The notes beneath the pieces are model-generated. The model was not told the origin of the DNA, ran no database searches, and saw nothing but the letters and a program-made list of their open reading frames with translations. The position numbers and the translations under genes were made by a program. From assembly GCA_001724995.1 (NCBI GenBank), contig MEFD01000015.1:62001-126000 (forward strand): a DNA stretch of 64,000 bases, written 5' to 3'. This stretch comes from Rubrivivax sp. SCN 71-131 (GTDB lineage: Bacteria; Pseudomonadota; Gammaproteobacteria; Burkholderiales; Burkholderiaceae_C). Shown piece after piece: positions 37,866 through 48,278 of the stretch; position 1 is the first letter of the stretch; each line of letters starts with the position of its first letter.

Positions 37866-40127
37866 TCAACCGCGACCGACCACCGCCCGCGCACGGCCGG
37901 CATCGAACTCGGGCTCGCCCGCCGGCTTGATCCAGGGCGCCTTGCGCCCGTGCAGCGATTGCTCGAGCCAGAGCTCGAGATCGATCGCCGAAACGGGCCG
38001 GCTGAAGAGGAAGCCCTGCATCACGCCCACGCCCAGGCGATGCAGCACCTCCATCTGCCGCAGCGTCTCGACGCCTTCGGCGACAACGCGCAGACCGAGC
38101 GAGCGCGCCAGCGCGATGACTGCCGTGATCACCGCCGAGCTCTGCGGGCTGATGCCCAGCTCGCGCACGAAGCTGCGGTCGATCTTCAATTCGGAGATGG
38201 GCAGCGTCGTCAGGTAGGACAAGGAAGAGTAGCCGGTGCCGAAGTCGTCGATGGCGATCTCGACGCCGATCTCGTTCAAGCGGTGCAGCGCGGGGATCAC
38301 GCTCTGCAGCTCCTGCATCAGGTTGTCCTCGGTGATCTCGAGCATGATCACGCGGTGCGGCACGCCCTGCGCGGTGACGACCTGGTGGATGTGGTCGACG
38401 AGGTCGCCGCGCTCGAACAAGCGGCTGGGCAGATTGACGGCGATCGACTCCGCGAAGCCGAAGCTCTGTTGCCACAGCCGCCCCTGGCGCGCCGCCTCGG
38501 CCAGCGCCCACTCGGAGATGGGCACGATCAGCCCGGTCTCCTCGGCCAGCGGGATGAACTCCCCCGGCGGCACCAGGCGCCCGCCACGCTGCCAGCGCAT
38601 CAGCGCCTCGACGCCGATCATGCGCGCGCCGCGCACGTCGATCTTGGGCTGGTAGTGCAGCACCAGCTCGTTGCGCTCGAGCGCCTTGTGCAGCGCCGTC
38701 TCGAGCTCCAGCTTCTCGCGTCCGCGCCCGGCCAGCTGCGGGCCATAGAGCGCCGAGGCGTTGCGTCCGGCCGCCTTGACGGAGTACATCGCGACGTCCG
38801 CGTTGCGCATCAGGTCGGCCACGCCGGCGCCGTCGCGCGGATAGATCGCCACGCCGACGCTGGCGGTGACGAAGCATTCCTGCCCAGCGACGACGATGGG
38901 CTCGCGCATCACCTCGAGCATGCGCTGCGCCACGCGCTCGGCGTCGTGTTCGTCGCCGACTTCGGGCAGCAGGGCGACGAACTCGTCGCCGCCCAGGCGC
39001 CCGACCGCTTCGAGCGAGCGGTGCGAGCGCACGCCCATGCCGTGGCCCTCGTAGACCGCCTCCAGCACCTGGTCGGAGTGGCGCACGCAGCCGCGCAGCC
39101 GCCGCGCAACCTCGGTCAGCAGCTCGTCGCCGGACTGGTGCCCGAGGGTGTCGTTGATGTTCTTGAAGCGATCCAGGTCGATCAGCAGCAGCGCGCACTG
39201 GTGGCCCAGGCGCCGCGCCATCTCCAGGGCCCGCTCCGCACGCCACAGCAGCTGGCGGCGGTTGGGCAGGCCGGTCAGGGCGTCGAAGTTCGCCAGATGG
39301 CGGATCTTGTCCTCGGCCACGCGGCGGTCGGTGACATCCTGGAGGACGCCGGTGTAGCCGACCATCTGCCCCTGCTCGTTGAACTCGGGCTCGGCCTCGA
39401 CGTGCACGACATGGTCGCCGCTGTACCAATTGGGATTGATCGGGATGTCGGCGGTCAGCACCGACCCATGCTCGAGCGTGCTGCGCAGCATGCGCACGAG
39501 CACGCGCCGATCCTCCGCCGGCACCATGCGCAGCAGGCCGTGCATCGACAGGCGTTCGCCGCTGGGCATCCCGAACACGCGCAAGGCCTCGGGCGAAAGC
39601 GCGAGCCCGCCCTGACGCCGCCACTCGAAGCTGCCCATGCGCGCCAGATCCTGCGCCCGCGCGAGCTTGGCCTTGCTGCGCTCGAGCTCCAGCCGCGTGC
39701 GCGACGCGCGCAGCAGGTAGCGCAGCCGCCCCTCGAGCAGGCTCCACTGCTGCGTCCATTGCTGGGTCTTGACGAAGAAATCGCTCGCCCCGGCCTCGTA
39801 GGCGCGCGTGATCGAGGCGTCGTCGTCCAGCCCGGTGAGCATGAGCACGGGCACGTTGTCGCCGCCGAGCATGGCGCGCAGGGCGCGGCAGGTCTCGAAG
39901 CCGTCGAGGCCGGGCATCATGGCGTCGAGCAGGATGACATCGGGCAGGCCTTCGGCCACCGCGTCCAGCGCTGCCTGGCCGCTGTCGGCCTCGCGCACGA
40001 TGAACCCGCGCTCGCGCAGCGCTGCCGCGGCGATCATCAGCGTCACCGGGTCGTCGTCTGCCAGCAGCACGCGCGCAGGCTGGTGCGCCTGCTCGTCGGG
40101 GCTGAACAGGGGAATGGGCGTGCTCAT
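37866..40127 (-). CDS. REC-PAS-GGDEF-EAL response regulator (c-di-GMP turnover)
   Basis: A 753-residue protein. The receiver domain has DDD at 24-26, Asp68 ([12 protein letters not shown]) and Lys121. PAS spans about 160-270. GGDEF is at 380-384 ([14 protein letters not shown]) and EAL at 508-510 (GVEALMRWQ), with [13 protein letters not shown] in the phosphodiesterase domain, so both catalytic motifs are intact. Between the RxxD-like RHSD (350-353) and GGDEF there is an insertion of about 20 residues that is absent from the usual RxSDxxARLGGDEF spacing. The ATG lies 13 bases after the Hpt gene, so it is probably phosphorylated in an Hpt relay. Confidence 0.93.
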   Translation of the reverse strand: MSTPIPLFSPDEQAHQPARVLLADDDPVTLMIAAAALRERGFIVREADSGQAALDAVAEGLPDVILLDAMMPGLDGFETCRALRAMLGGDNVPVLMLTGLDDDASITRAYEAGASDFFVKTQQWTQQWSLLEGRLRYLLRASRTRLELERSKAKLARAQDLARMGSFEWRRQGGLALSPEALRVFGMPSGERLSMHGLLRMVPAEDRRVLVRMLRSTLEHGSVLTADIPINPNWYSGDHVVHVEAEPEFNEQGQMVGYTGVLQDVTDRRVAEDKIRHLANFDALTGLPNRRQLLWRAERALEMARRLGHQCALLLIDLDRFKNINDTLGHQSGDELLTEVARRLRGCVRHSDQVLEAVYEGHGMGVRSHRSLEAVGRLGGDEFVALLPEVGDEHDAERVAQRMLEVMREPIVVAGQECFVTASVGVAIYPRDGAGVADLMRNADVAMYSVKAAGRNASALYGPQLAGRGREKLELETALHKALERNELVLHYQPKIDVRGARMIGVEALMRWQRGGRLVPPGEFIPLAEETGLIVPISEWALAEAARQGRLWQQSFGFAESIAVNLPSRLFERGDLVDHIHQVVTAQGVPHRVIMLEITEDNLMQELQSVIPALHRLNEIGVEIAIDDFGTGYSSLSYLTTLPISELKIDRSFVRELGISPQSSAVITAVIALARSLGLRVVAEGVETLRQMEVLHRLGVGVMQGFLFSRPVSAIDLELWLEQSLHGRKAPWIKPAGEPEFDAGRARAVVGRG

Positions 40128-40140
40128 CGACGACAGGATC

Positions 40141-40566
40141 TCAGGCAGCGAGGATATCCGCAACCGTCCGACTGACCGCCTGCGCCTGGGCCACCAGCGC
40201 ATCCAGCGCCGCTTCCGGGGGCATGCATGCGCCCGTGCGCGTACCCTGCTCGATGGCAGCGCAGCCCTGCGCCAGGGCCGTGGCACCGATCGCCGCCGAG
40301 GAGGACTTGAGGGTGTGCGCGATGCGGCCGAGCTGCTGCACGTCGGCGCAGGCGCGCGCCTGCGCCAGATCCTGCAGCTGCCGCCCGAGCGTGCTCTCGT
40401 AGGTCTGCAGCACGCGCCGGATCAGGCCCTGCCGGCCGTCGGGGTCGAGATCGCCCAGACGTGCCAGCACCTGCCGATCGATCGCGGCCCCAGCCACGCC
40501 TGCCCCGGGCGCCGCCACGTGCGCGGAAGCGGCAACTTCGACAAGCGCATTTTCGTTCTCGTGCAT
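40141..40566 (-). CDS. Histidine phosphotransfer (Hpt) domain protein
   Basis: A 141-residue single-domain phosphotransfer protein. The phospho-His is His84 in [14 protein letters not shown], flanked by helices typical of Hpt four-helix bundles. It would pass phosphate between a hybrid kinase and the REC domain encoded 13 bases downstream. An in-frame TGA five codons before the ATG fixes the start. A FliA-like promoter lies about 120 bases upstream. Confidence 0.88.
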   Translation of the reverse strand: MHENENALVEVAASAHVAAPGAGVAGAAIDRQVLARLGDLDPDGRQGLIRRVLQTYESTLGRQLQDLAQARACADVQQLGRIAHTLKSSSAAIGATALAQGCAAIEQGTRTGACMPPEAALDALVAQAQAVSRTVADILAA

Positions 40567-40687
40567 CGAACCACCCGCTCAGCTGCCGCCCCTGTCGACC
40601 TGCGCCGGAGCATGCCGGCGCCGACCCTCGCCCGTCAAGCTCGGGCGCCCGGATCCGCCGGGACAGGACGCGGACCCGCTCGGCTGC

Positions 40688-40714
40688 TTATCGGGCGGGG
40701 CAGTCGCAACTTGA
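40688..40714 (-). promoter_or_regulatory. Sigma-28 (FliA) like promoter for the Hpt / GGDEF-EAL / DGC operon
   Basis: On the minus strand: TCAAGTTG, 11 bases, CCCGATAA. It agrees with TAAAGTTT-N11-GCCGATAA at 13 of 16 positions with the exact consensus spacing. The predicted start is near 40680, giving a leader of about 115 bases before the Hpt ATG. Confidence 0.6.
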
Positions 40715-40741
40715 GCCTGTCCCGCCCGCGCAAGCGGTTCG

Positions 40742-40747
40742 TACAAT
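40742..40747 (+). promoter_or_regulatory. -10-like hexamer (TACAAT) seven bases before a histidine kinase gene
   Basis: TACAAT, seven bases, then ATG 40755. There is no Shine-Dalgarno for this start, so a leaderless message is likely. It is divergent from the FliA-like promoter about 50 bases away. Confidence 0.45.
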
Positions 40748-40754
40748 GCAAGTC

Positions 40755-42005
40755 ATGCATGAGTCCACGGCCAGGCGGCACGCCGCCCGCCTGGGCGTCG
40801 CCGCCGCGACGCTGGCAGCGCTTGCCGCCGCAGCGCCGCTGCACGCCGCAGCGGCCGCGGTGCCGGGGCGCGCAGGCGACGCCCTCTGGGTCTTCGTCAC
40901 GGTCGCCTTCCTGGTCGTCGCTGCGGCGAGCTTTGCCGCCGGCGCGTGGCGCAGCCGGGCAAGCCGGGAGCGATGGCCGGCGCGCGGCGACAAAGCGCCG
41001 AAGCGCCCCGATCCAGCGGCGCAGTCCGCCGTTGTGCAGGTGCAGGCCGGGCTGCACGCCGTGGCCGACGCCCTGGGCGCGGACGCGCGGCCCGTGCTGC
41101 TGATCGCTTCGCCGACGCCCGGTGCTGCGCGCCTGCTGGCGCAGGCGAATGCGGCCGGGCTGCGACTGCTGGGCCTTGGCCCCGAGGCCTGCGGGCAGGC
41201 CTGGAGCGATCTGGAAGCGGCAGCGCCCGCGGCGCTGCGCGAGGCGCTGGCCGATCCCGCCGTGGCGGGACCGTGGTGGTTGCTGCGCGATGCGCAGGGC
41301 CATGCCTGCCTGGCGCTTGGGCCCGACGCCGCGGCGCAGGAGGAGACCGCCTCGCTGGTGTACGCCGTGTCGCACGACCTGCGCGCACCGATCCGCGTCG
41401 TCGAGGGCTTCACGCGCATCGTCAAGGAGGACTACGGCGCCCAGCTCGACCGCGTCGGCAACGACCACCTGGACCGCGTGCTGGCCGCCGGCGCGCGCAT
41501 GAACCAGATGATCGATGCCATGCTGACGATGGCCCGGCTGGCCGCGCAGCCGCTGACGCGCCAGCCCGTGGATCTCTCGCAGCTCGCCGGCTTCGTGCTC
41601 GAGGAACTGGCGCGCACGGCCCCCGAGCGCCGGGTGGAGTGCATCGTCGAGCCCGGGCTGCGCGTGCGCGGCGACCCGACCCAGCTGCGGCTGGTGCTGG
41701 AGAACCTGCTCGGCAATGCCTGGAAGTACAGCGTGCGCACCGCGCAGCCGCGCATCGAGTTCGGCGCCACGAAGATCGAAGGCCGGCGCGTCTTCGTCGT
41801 GCGCGACAACGGTGCCGGCTTCGACATGCGCGGCGCAGAGCGCCTCTTCGGCCTCTTCCAGCGCCTGCACAGCGCCAAGGACTTCGCCGGCACCGGCGTC
41901 GGCCTGGCCTCGGTGCGGCGCATCGTGCAGCGCCACGGCGGCCAGGTCTGGGCCGAATCCGAACCCGGTCGCGGCGCGGCCTTTCACTTCATCCTTGCCG
42001 AGTAG
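40755..42005 (+). CDS. Membrane-anchored sensor histidine kinase
   Basis: A 416-residue kinase. Two hydrophobic segments near residues 10-37 (signal-like, Ala-rich) and 43-63 are followed by a divergent domain of about 100 residues with no clear family. Then HisKA with AVSHDLRAPIRVVEGFTRI (phospho-His) and HATPase with NLLGNAWKY, VRDNGAGFDM and FAGTGVGLASVRRIVQRHGG, similar to phytochrome-like and LuxQ-type kinases. There is no receiver domain and no adjacent regulator on its strand; the Hpt and REC-GGDEF-EAL genes are divergent neighbours. An in-frame ATG at 40746 is an alternative start. Confidence 0.85.
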   Translation: MHESTARRHAARLGVAAATLAALAAAAPLHAAAAAVPGRAGDALWVFVTVAFLVVAAASFAAGAWRSRASRERWPARGDKAPKRPDPAAQSAVVQVQAGLHAVADALGADARPVLLIASPTPGAARLLAQANAAGLRLLGLGPEACGQAWSDLEAAAPAALREALADPAVAGPWWLLRDAQGHACLALGPDAAAQEETASLVYAVSHDLRAPIRVVEGFTRIVKEDYGAQLDRVGNDHLDRVLAAGARMNQMIDAMLTMARLAAQPLTRQPVDLSQLAGFVLEELARTAPERRVECIVEPGLRVRGDPTQLRLVLENLLGNAWKYSVRTAQPRIEFGATKIEGRRVFVVRDNGAGFDMRGAERLFGLFQRLHSAKDFAGTGVGLASVRRIVQRHGGQVWAESEPGRGAAFHFILAE

Positions 42006-42132
42006 CGCGTCGCCCTTGAATCTCCGCCGCAGGTCGCGCCGGGTGCGCAGGGCGCATGAGATCCTTCACGCCCGTGCATTGCGGCCGCCGCCCGCGCCTG
42101 CGCTCGCGGCAGCCACGCACCGATAACGACGC

Positions 42133-43836
42133 ATGACCCCGGAACCGCCTTTGCCCTTCGTCTGCGCGGCCGGCGCGCTGGCCGAGGCGCAACGCTGCCT
42201 GGACTGCTCGGATCACGTCCGCGGCGCCGCAGCGGCGCGCGCCGCCTGGGAGCAGGCTGCGGCCGAGGGCAGGGAGCCGGGGCTCGCCATTCGCGCCGTC
42301 ACGCTGCTGCTGCTGCACCTGCAGCGCAGCGGCGACGACGAGCAGACGCTGACTGAGGGCCAGCGCGCGCTGGCCCGCCTGGGCGAATCCCAAGACCCCG
42401 CCAGCCGCGCCGAGCTGCTGGGTGCCATGGCGCTGTCGGCCGACCAGCTCGACCTGCTGGGCGAGGCGCTGGACTACTCCGTGAGCGCGCTGGACAGCGC
42501 CCAGCGCAGCGGCCAGCCGGTGCTGCAGTGCCTGGCCTTGTCGCGCCTCTCACGCGCCTATACGCGCCTGAACAATCCGGCGCGCGGCATCGAGCTGGGA
42601 CGGCAGGCGCTGGCGCTGGCCGAAGCGGCAGGCGATCGCGACCAGATCTTCCGTGCGCTCACCATGTTCGCCGACGCGCACAGCGAGGAAGGCGAGATGC
42701 TGGCCGCCGACGGAAAGATCGACGAGGCTCGCGCGCGCTTCGGGCTGGCCTACGAGAGCTTCGATCGCGCCAAGCGTGTCACCACCACCGGGGACAACCC
42801 CTATCGTCGGTGCATCGCCCTGGTCAACCGCGGGCAGGCACTGGCCAAGACCGGCCGCCTGCACGATGCCCTGCAGGAGCTGGATGTCGTGCGCTCGCTG
42901 GCAAGGCAGCACGGCTTCGGGCGCATTCTGCTGGCCGAGGTGGAGATGCGCGCCCTCGCGCTCATCGGCCTGGAGCGGCCCGCCGAGGCGCGGCAGCTGT
43001 GCGAGGCCGCGCTGGCCGACCCGCTGGTCGCCGGCAACGAAGCGCTGGCGCCGGAGCTGCAGGAGCGGCTCTACCAGGCCTGCAAGGCCCAGGGCGATCT
43101 GGCGGCGGCGTTGCGCCATCACGAGCTGCTGCTGAAGCTGCAGCAGCGCAAGTTCCGCCGCCGCAGCGACGCCCAGCTGCGCGTGCTGCTCGCGCGTGCG
43201 GAGATCGAGCGCTCGCGCGCCGAGGCCCAGCGCGCCGCGCACGAGGCGCAGGCCGAACGCGAGCGCGCGCTGGTCCTGCAGGCCGAGCGCGACAGCCTGC
43301 AGCACAAGGCACAGCAGCTGCGGCGCGACGCGCACCTGGACGTGCTGACCGGCCTGCCCAACCGGCGTGCGCTGGAGCTGCGCCTGCAGCAGCAGCTGCG
43401 GGCGGCGCCGGCTGCGGGCTTGGGCTGCCTCGCGATCATCGACGTCGACCACTTCAAGTCGATCAACGACGCGCACGGCCATGCGCGCGGCGACGAGGTG
43501 CTGCGCGCCCTGGGCGCGCTGCTGGCGCACGGCATTCGCGAACCCGATTTCATCGCCCGCTGGGGTGGCGAGGAGTTCGTCGCCCTGCTGCACGGCGCCA
43601 CGCCGCAGCAGGCCTACACCGCCTGCGAACGCCTGCGCCAGTCGATCGCCGCGCACCACTGGAGCGGCATCGTCCCGGCGCTCACGGTGTCGGCAAGCAT
43701 CGGGGTGCATGCCCTCGCCGTCGGCGCTTCGCTCGACCAGACGATGGCAGGCGCCGATCGCGCCCTCTACGCGGCCAAGAACGGCGGTCGCAATCGCGTC
43801 GTGCTCGGCGGCGCGGCACCAGGCGACGCGCCATAG
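42133..43836 (+). CDS. Diguanylate cyclase with TPR-like N-terminal repeats
   Basis: A 567-residue cytoplasmic protein. Residues 1-340 are helical repeats of TPR type (for example SRLSRAYTRLNNPARGIELG and ALVNRGQALAKTGRLHDALQ). A coiled coil (about 345-405) leads to the GGDEF domain. The active site is ARWGGEEFVALLHG, preceded by the RxxD inhibitory site REPD at the standard five-residue distance. It should be an active, product-inhibited cyclase regulated through protein contacts of the repeats. A GATAAC hexamer lies five bases before the ATG. No operon partner on the same strand. Confidence 0.9.
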   Translation: MTPEPPLPFVCAAGALAEAQRCLDCSDHVRGAAAARAAWEQAAAEGREPGLAIRAVTLLLLHLQRSGDDEQTLTEGQRALARLGESQDPASRAELLGAMALSADQLDLLGEALDYSVSALDSAQRSGQPVLQCLALSRLSRAYTRLNNPARGIELGRQALALAEAAGDRDQIFRALTMFADAHSEEGEMLAADGKIDEARARFGLAYESFDRAKRVTTTGDNPYRRCIALVNRGQALAKTGRLHDALQELDVVRSLARQHGFGRILLAEVEMRALALIGLERPAEARQLCEAALADPLVAGNEALAPELQERLYQACKAQGDLAAALRHHELLLKLQQRKFRRRSDAQLRVLLARAEIERSRAEAQRAAHEAQAERERALVLQAERDSLQHKAQQLRRDAHLDVLTGLPNRRALELRLQQQLRAAPAAGLGCLAIIDVDHFKSINDAHGHARGDEVLRALGALLAHGIREPDFIARWGGEEFVALLHGATPQQAYTACERLRQSIAAHHWSGIVPALTVSASIGVHALAVGASLDQTMAGADRALYAAKNGGRNRVVLGGAAPGDAP

Positions 43837-43869
43837 AGCGCGCGCGCCACCTGCGTCCGCGCCGCCTGC

Positions 43870-44547
43870 TCAGTCCTGCGCGCCGCGCGCAAGCTCCTCG
43901 ACGGCCTGCACCAGCCGCAGGGCCTGCTGCTCCAGCGACAGGCCCTGCTCCTGCGCCAGCCGCTGCAGGCGCTGCCAGGCGCGCTCGCGGGTGAGCGAGT
44001 AGCGATGCATGACGACGCCGATGGCCATCGCGACGACGTCCTGCGGCAAGGCCGCGCCACTTGCGGCCGCCGATGGCGGCGCCGCGGGCAGGCCCCGGCC
44101 GCCGGCGCGCAGCCGCGCCAGCACCGCGTCCACCGTCGGCACGATCTTGCCGACGTCCAGCGGCTTGACGAGATAGGCCACGGCGCCCAGCGCCTCGACC
44201 TTGGCCGTCGTCGCCTCGTCGGAGAAGGCCGAGAGGAACATGAAGGGGATGTGGCAGACATCGCGCAGGTACTCGGCGACGTCGAAGCCGGTCTTGCCTT
44301 CCATGCGGATGTCGAGCAGGGCCAGCTCCGGCCGGTGCTCGCGCGCCAGCAGGATGGCATCGTCGCCGTTGTCGGCGTCGATGACTTCGTAGCCGGCCTG
44401 CGTCAGGCCGTGGGCGACGGTCGCGAGCACGAGGCGGTCGTCGTCCAGCACGAGGATGCGGCCCTTGCCAGCAGCCGCGGCCGTGCCCGCTGCTCCTGCG
44501 CCCATGGTCCCCGCCGTCCGCCCCTGCGCCCGCTGCATGGCGTTCAT
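43870..44547 (-). CDS. ANTAR-domain response regulator (RNA-binding antiterminator type)
   Basis: A 225-residue protein. The receiver domain has DDD at 35-37, phospho-acceptor Asp79 ([10 protein letters not shown]) and Lys128 ([10 protein letters not shown]). A Gly/Ala/Pro-rich linker leads to a C-terminal ANTAR-like helical domain, [21 protein letters not shown], which in EutV and NasR types binds paired hairpins in nascent RNA to prevent termination. Its ATG overlaps the stop of the multi-PAS kinase gene (ATGA), so the two are a coupled pair. Target RNA is unknown. Confidence 0.9.
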   Translation of the reverse strand: MNAMQRAQGRTAGTMGAGAAGTAAAAGKGRILVLDDDRLVLATVAHGLTQAGYEVIDADNGDDAILLAREHRPELALLDIRMEGKTGFDVAEYLRDVCHIPFMFLSAFSDEATTAKVEALGAVAYLVKPLDVGKIVPTVDAVLARLRAGGRGLPAAPPSAAASGAALPQDVVAMAIGVVMHRYSLTRERAWQRLQRLAQEQGLSLEQQALRLVQAVEELARGAQD

Positions 44548-47500
44548 TGTGCGCCATGCTCTGCCAGCAGCAGCGGCGCTGCCGGCGACGGATCGCGCTG
44601 GATGCTCGGCGCGCGCAGCTCGACCCGGGCCACCACCTCCTCGCCCTGCTGCTGCAGCCCCAGGCTCGCGCTGCGCCGGGGCAGCAGGGCGCGCGCAAGG
44701 CCCAGTCCCGAGAGTCCGCCGGGAAGCCGGGCCAGGTCGAACCCCTCGGGCAGGTGGCCGCGATTGACGATCTCCACCCACACGCGATCGCCCTGCACGC
44801 TGGCCGCACAGCGCACGCTCTGCCCCAGGCCGTGCTTGATCGCATTGGTCAGCAGTTCGTTGAGGGTCAGCGCGATGGGGATCGAGTCGGCCTCGGGCAT
44901 CTGCCAGTGCACGGCCTCCTCGCTGGCGTGGACGTGGATGGTGCACCCGAAGGTGCGTTGCACCGAAGCGGCGATGGCCTGCAGCACGTGTGCGACGCGC
45001 AGCGGCCCGCCGGCGCCGACCTGCAGCCCGTAGACCTGGGCGATCGCATGCACCTGGCCCACCGCCTCGGTGAGCATGGGCGCAACGGCAGGATGACGCT
45101 GGGCATGCTGCTGCAGCAGGCCGGCCACGCCCTGCAGGTTGTTCTTGATGCGGTGGTGCACCTCGCGCACCAGCACCTCGCGTTGCGCGATCGCCGCCTG
45201 CAGCCGTGCCTGCTCGGCCTCGCGCTGGACGGTGACGTCGCTGGCCACCAGCAGCAGCTGCGGGTCGCTCTCCGCGCCGGCGTCGATGGCGACCACGCGC
45301 ACGTCCCACACGCGCGCGGACGCGCCCTCGCTCTCGTCGCGCCACTCGTGCTGCTCGGCCTGGGCCTGGGCGCTGCTGCGCGCCAGCCAGCTGTCCAGCC
45401 GTGCCGCCCGCTCGGGCGCCAGACACTCGTCGGGGGCACGGCCGGTGACGCGCAGCGTCGGCTGGCCGAAGAAGGCGCTGGCCGCCTGGTTGAGCTGCAG
45501 CACGCGGTGCGAGCGCGCGTCGAACAGCGCGATCGCCAGCGGCGCGGTCTCGATCATGCGCTGCAGCGAGGCCTGCGCCTGCGCGATGCTGATCTCCGCC
45601 TGGCGCCGACGCTCGATGTCCAGCAGCGCGAAGGTGAGCTGGCGTGCGCCGTCGCCGGCCTGGCCGGTGACGACGGCGTTGCCGACGACCCAGAAGCGCC
45701 GTCCGTCGCGCGCCTGCAGGCGGCACTCGAAGATCTCGGACTGCCCCTCGCGCAGCTGCGCGAAGGCGTCGCTGCGACGCAGCGGATGGTCGGGCTCGGA
45801 GGTGGCGACGATGCCGATCTCCTCACCGACGAAGTCGGCCAGCTCGCCGCCGAACATGCGCCGCGCGGAGCGGTTCATCCATTCGATGCCGCCCTCGCCC
45901 ACGGTGACGATGCCCACCAGCACCGAATCGAGCAGCGCGCGCGTACGCGCGGCCTGCGCCGAAAGCGCCTCGCGCACGCGGTAGCGCTCGTCGATGTCGA
46001 CGTAGGAGCAGATGACGCCGGCGCCGGGATCGTCGGCGTCCACCGGGCGCGCGGCCACCTGCACCCAGCGCAGGCTGCCGTCGCGGCGACGCAGCCGGCG
46101 CTCGGCGCCGTAGCGGCCCTGCAGGCGGATGGCCCGCGCGAGCTCCGACTCGAACTCGACGCATTCACGCGCATCGGCGTGCAGCTCCGAGCCGTCGAGC
46201 GCCGTCAGCTCGGGCGTGGCATAGCCGGTGAGCGTGGCCATGGCCTGGTTGGCGCGCTCGATGCGGCGTCCGCGCAGGTAGACGATACCCACCTCGGAGA
46301 GACTGAACATCAGCTCGCGTTCGCGCAGCAGCCGCTCGAGCTCGAGCTGCTGGGCCTTCAGCCGCGAGACGTCGGTGAGCACGGCGACCGCCTCCGGCAT
46401 CTCGCCGGCGTCCTCCGCGCCGCGCAGCGACAGCGAGTACCAGACCGGCGCCCCCCCGCTTTCGCCCACCGGCAGCTCGATCTCGAAGGGCTCGCCCGCC
46501 GCCAGCGCCGCGGCAGCCTCGCGCGCGGCGCTGGCGGCCAGCGGCAGCGCGGCAAACAGGCTTTCGAAGCCGGCCCCCGCGGCCGAACCGGGCAGCAGGC
46601 CGAGCATGCGCTCGAAGCGCAGGTTGCAGCGCAGCAGCAGCTCGCCGCGCAGGTAGGCGATGCCGACGGTGGAGCTGTCCAGGATGGTCGAGAGCTCGCG
46701 CAGCAGCTGCTCGTTGCGGCGCTGCGCCTCCTCCTGCTCGGTGACGTCCAGCGTCACCACGGAGGTCGTGCGCCGGTCGCTGCCCAGCACTCCGGGCTCG
46801 ACGCGCGTCAGCAGCCAGCGCAGGCCGAGCTCCGGATGGCGCACGGCGAAGCGCACCTCGGTGCGCTCGCCGTGGCGAAGCGCGCGCTGCAGGCGTTCGT
46901 ATTCGGGCAGCGACGCCGGCTCCACCAGTTCGCGCCCGATGCCCAGCAGCCCGCCGCCGGCGCGATCGCGGCGCACGCCCTCGCCCTGGCCGAGCGCGCC
47001 CGGCGCACCCGCTGCGCCCGCGGCCCTCGGTGCAGCGGCGCCACGCAAGGGCGCGAGCCAGCCGCGCGCCGGATCGAAGGTCGCCACGCCCACGCTTGCC
47101 GTGTGCATCAGCGCGCCCATCTCGAGCTGCGCGAGGTCGCGCTCCTCCTCGGCGCTGCGATCCTCGACCACCGCCATGTAGCGCCGCTCGCCACCGCGCG
47201 TGGCAAAGCTCGACAGGCGCGCACCGAGCCGGCGCATCCGGCCCTCGGGCAGCCGCACCAGCGCCTGGCGCTCGAGCGGCGCGGCACCGGGCGCGAGTTC
47301 CGGCAGCGGCGCGTCCTCGTCCCAGCCCAGCAGCGACTGCAGCTCGGCATCGGCATCCGAGAGCAGCACGGGCACGCGCTCGACCAGGCATTCGAAGGCG
47401 GGATTGGAGCGCACGATCAAGCCGCCGTGGTCGAACACCAGCATGCCCGCCGGGCTGAGGTCGAACCACTGCGCCAGCTCGCTGAGCGAGCGCTCGGCGT

Positions 47501-48266
47501 GCGCCCGCGCCACATGCTCGCCGGTGCTGTCCTGCAGCAGCTCCAGCAGCAGGCGCCCGTGCGCCGACTGCACCGGGTACAGCGCCGCCCGGCACCAGCG
47601 CTCGGCGCCGCCGGCGTGCAGCAGCCGCCGCTCCGGCAGCGTCGCGACGCTTCCCGCGGCAGGGGCCTGGCCAAGCGCCCGCCGCGCGGCGATGAAGATC
47701 TCGCGCTCCTCGGTCGGCGAGAGCTCGACCACGTCGCGCCCGAGCAGGTTCTCGCGCTCATGGCCGCTGAAGGCGACGAAAGCCTCGTTGGCATCGACGA
47801 TGCGGTGGGCGCTGTCGTGCAGCAGCGCCGGAAAGGGCGAGGCCCACAGCATGCGCAGCAACTCGGCCTGCGCGGCGTCGGGCAACGGGCCGGCGCCGGT
47901 GCGGGTCAGGCGCGTGGCCAGCGGCGCAGCCAGCAGGTGCAGGCGCAGCATGCGCAGGCCGCCGCTGACCCATTGCTCGGCACGCAAGCTGCCGGCATCC
48001 CCCGCCTGCGCTTCGTCGCCGACGGCCAGCAGCGCCTGGCTGCGGACATCGCGCTGCCGCGCGAACCAGCGCTGCAGAGCGCGGCCCAGCGGCGCGAGCA
48101 CGCGCTCGGCGCTCTGCCCGGCGCCAAGCGGCAGCAGCGCGCGCGCGGCGGCGTTGCCGCCGACGAGCGTCGCCGTCGCGGCGTCGAACCACAGCAGCGC
48201 GTCGGCGAGCTCGTCGAGCAACGCCGCCGGAACACGGTCGGCAGCAGGCGAGGCGCCCGGGTTCAC
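44544..48266 (-). CDS. Soluble multi-PAS HisKA_2-type sensor kinase
   Basis: A 1240-residue protein with no clear transmembrane segment. The first 1020 residues form a chain of about seven PAS/PAC-like modules; [20 protein letters not shown] and [20 protein letters not shown] belong to typical ones. The kinase core begins with [18 protein letters not shown] (His at 1037/1038), the HisKA_2/HWE signature, followed by a HATPase with [17 protein letters not shown] and [13 protein letters not shown]. HisKA_2 kinases are common partners of ANTAR regulators, and the coupled downstream gene is one. Start codon is GTG. The ligand(s) of the PAS modules cannot be told. Confidence 0.92.
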   Translation of the reverse strand: MNPGASPAADRVPAALLDELADALLWFDAATATLVGGNAAARALLPLGAGQSAERVLAPLGRALQRWFARQRDVRSQALLAVGDEAQAGDAGSLRAEQWVSGGLRMLRLHLLAAPLATRLTRTGAGPLPDAAQAELLRMLWASPFPALLHDSAHRIVDANEAFVAFSGHERENLLGRDVVELSPTEEREIFIAARRALGQAPAAGSVATLPERRLLHAGGAERWCRAALYPVQSAHGRLLLELLQDSTGEHVARAHAERSLSELAQWFDLSPAGMLVFDHGGLIVRSNPAFECLVERVPVLLSDADAELQSLLGWDEDAPLPELAPGAAPLERQALVRLPEGRMRRLGARLSSFATRGGERRYMAVVEDRSAEEERDLAQLEMGALMHTASVGVATFDPARGWLAPLRGAAAPRAAGAAGAPGALGQGEGVRRDRAGGGLLGIGRELVEPASLPEYERLQRALRHGERTEVRFAVRHPELGLRWLLTRVEPGVLGSDRRTTSVVTLDVTEQEEAQRRNEQLLRELSTILDSSTVGIAYLRGELLLRCNLRFERMLGLLPGSAAGAGFESLFAALPLAASAAREAAAALAAGEPFEIELPVGESGGAPVWYSLSLRGAEDAGEMPEAVAVLTDVSRLKAQQLELERLLRERELMFSLSEVGIVYLRGRRIERANQAMATLTGYATPELTALDGSELHADARECVEFESELARAIRLQGRYGAERRLRRRDGSLRWVQVAARPVDADDPGAGVICSYVDIDERYRVREALSAQAARTRALLDSVLVGIVTVGEGGIEWMNRSARRMFGGELADFVGEEIGIVATSEPDHPLRRSDAFAQLREGQSEIFECRLQARDGRRFWVVGNAVVTGQAGDGARQLTFALLDIERRRQAEISIAQAQASLQRMIETAPLAIALFDARSHRVLQLNQAASAFFGQPTLRVTGRAPDECLAPERAARLDSWLARSSAQAQAEQHEWRDESEGASARVWDVRVVAIDAGAESDPQLLLVASDVTVQREAEQARLQAAIAQREVLVREVHHRIKNNLQGVAGLLQQHAQRHPAVAPMLTEAVGQVHAIAQVYGLQVGAGGPLRVAHVLQAIAASVQRTFGCTIHVHASEEAVHWQMPEADSIPIALTLNELLTNAIKHGLGQSVRCAASVQGDRVWVEIVNRGHLPEGFDLARLPGGLSGLGLARALLPRRSASLGLQQQGEEVVARVELRAPSIQRDPSPAAPLLLAEHGAQ

Positions 48267-48278
48267 GCCCTCGCGCCT

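Noticed and set aside
36546..40175. A 1209-codon open frame antisense to the GGDEF genes
   Set aside because: Same reason: low-complexity composition, no recognisable domain, and full overlap with well-supported genes.
42119..42126. ACCGATAA before the TPR-GGDEF gene as a FliA -10
   Set aside because: The -10 half resembles the consensus, but the region 11-12 bases further upstream is CG-rich with no TAAA-like half-site. GATAAC may serve instead as an ordinary -10 for a near-leaderless start.
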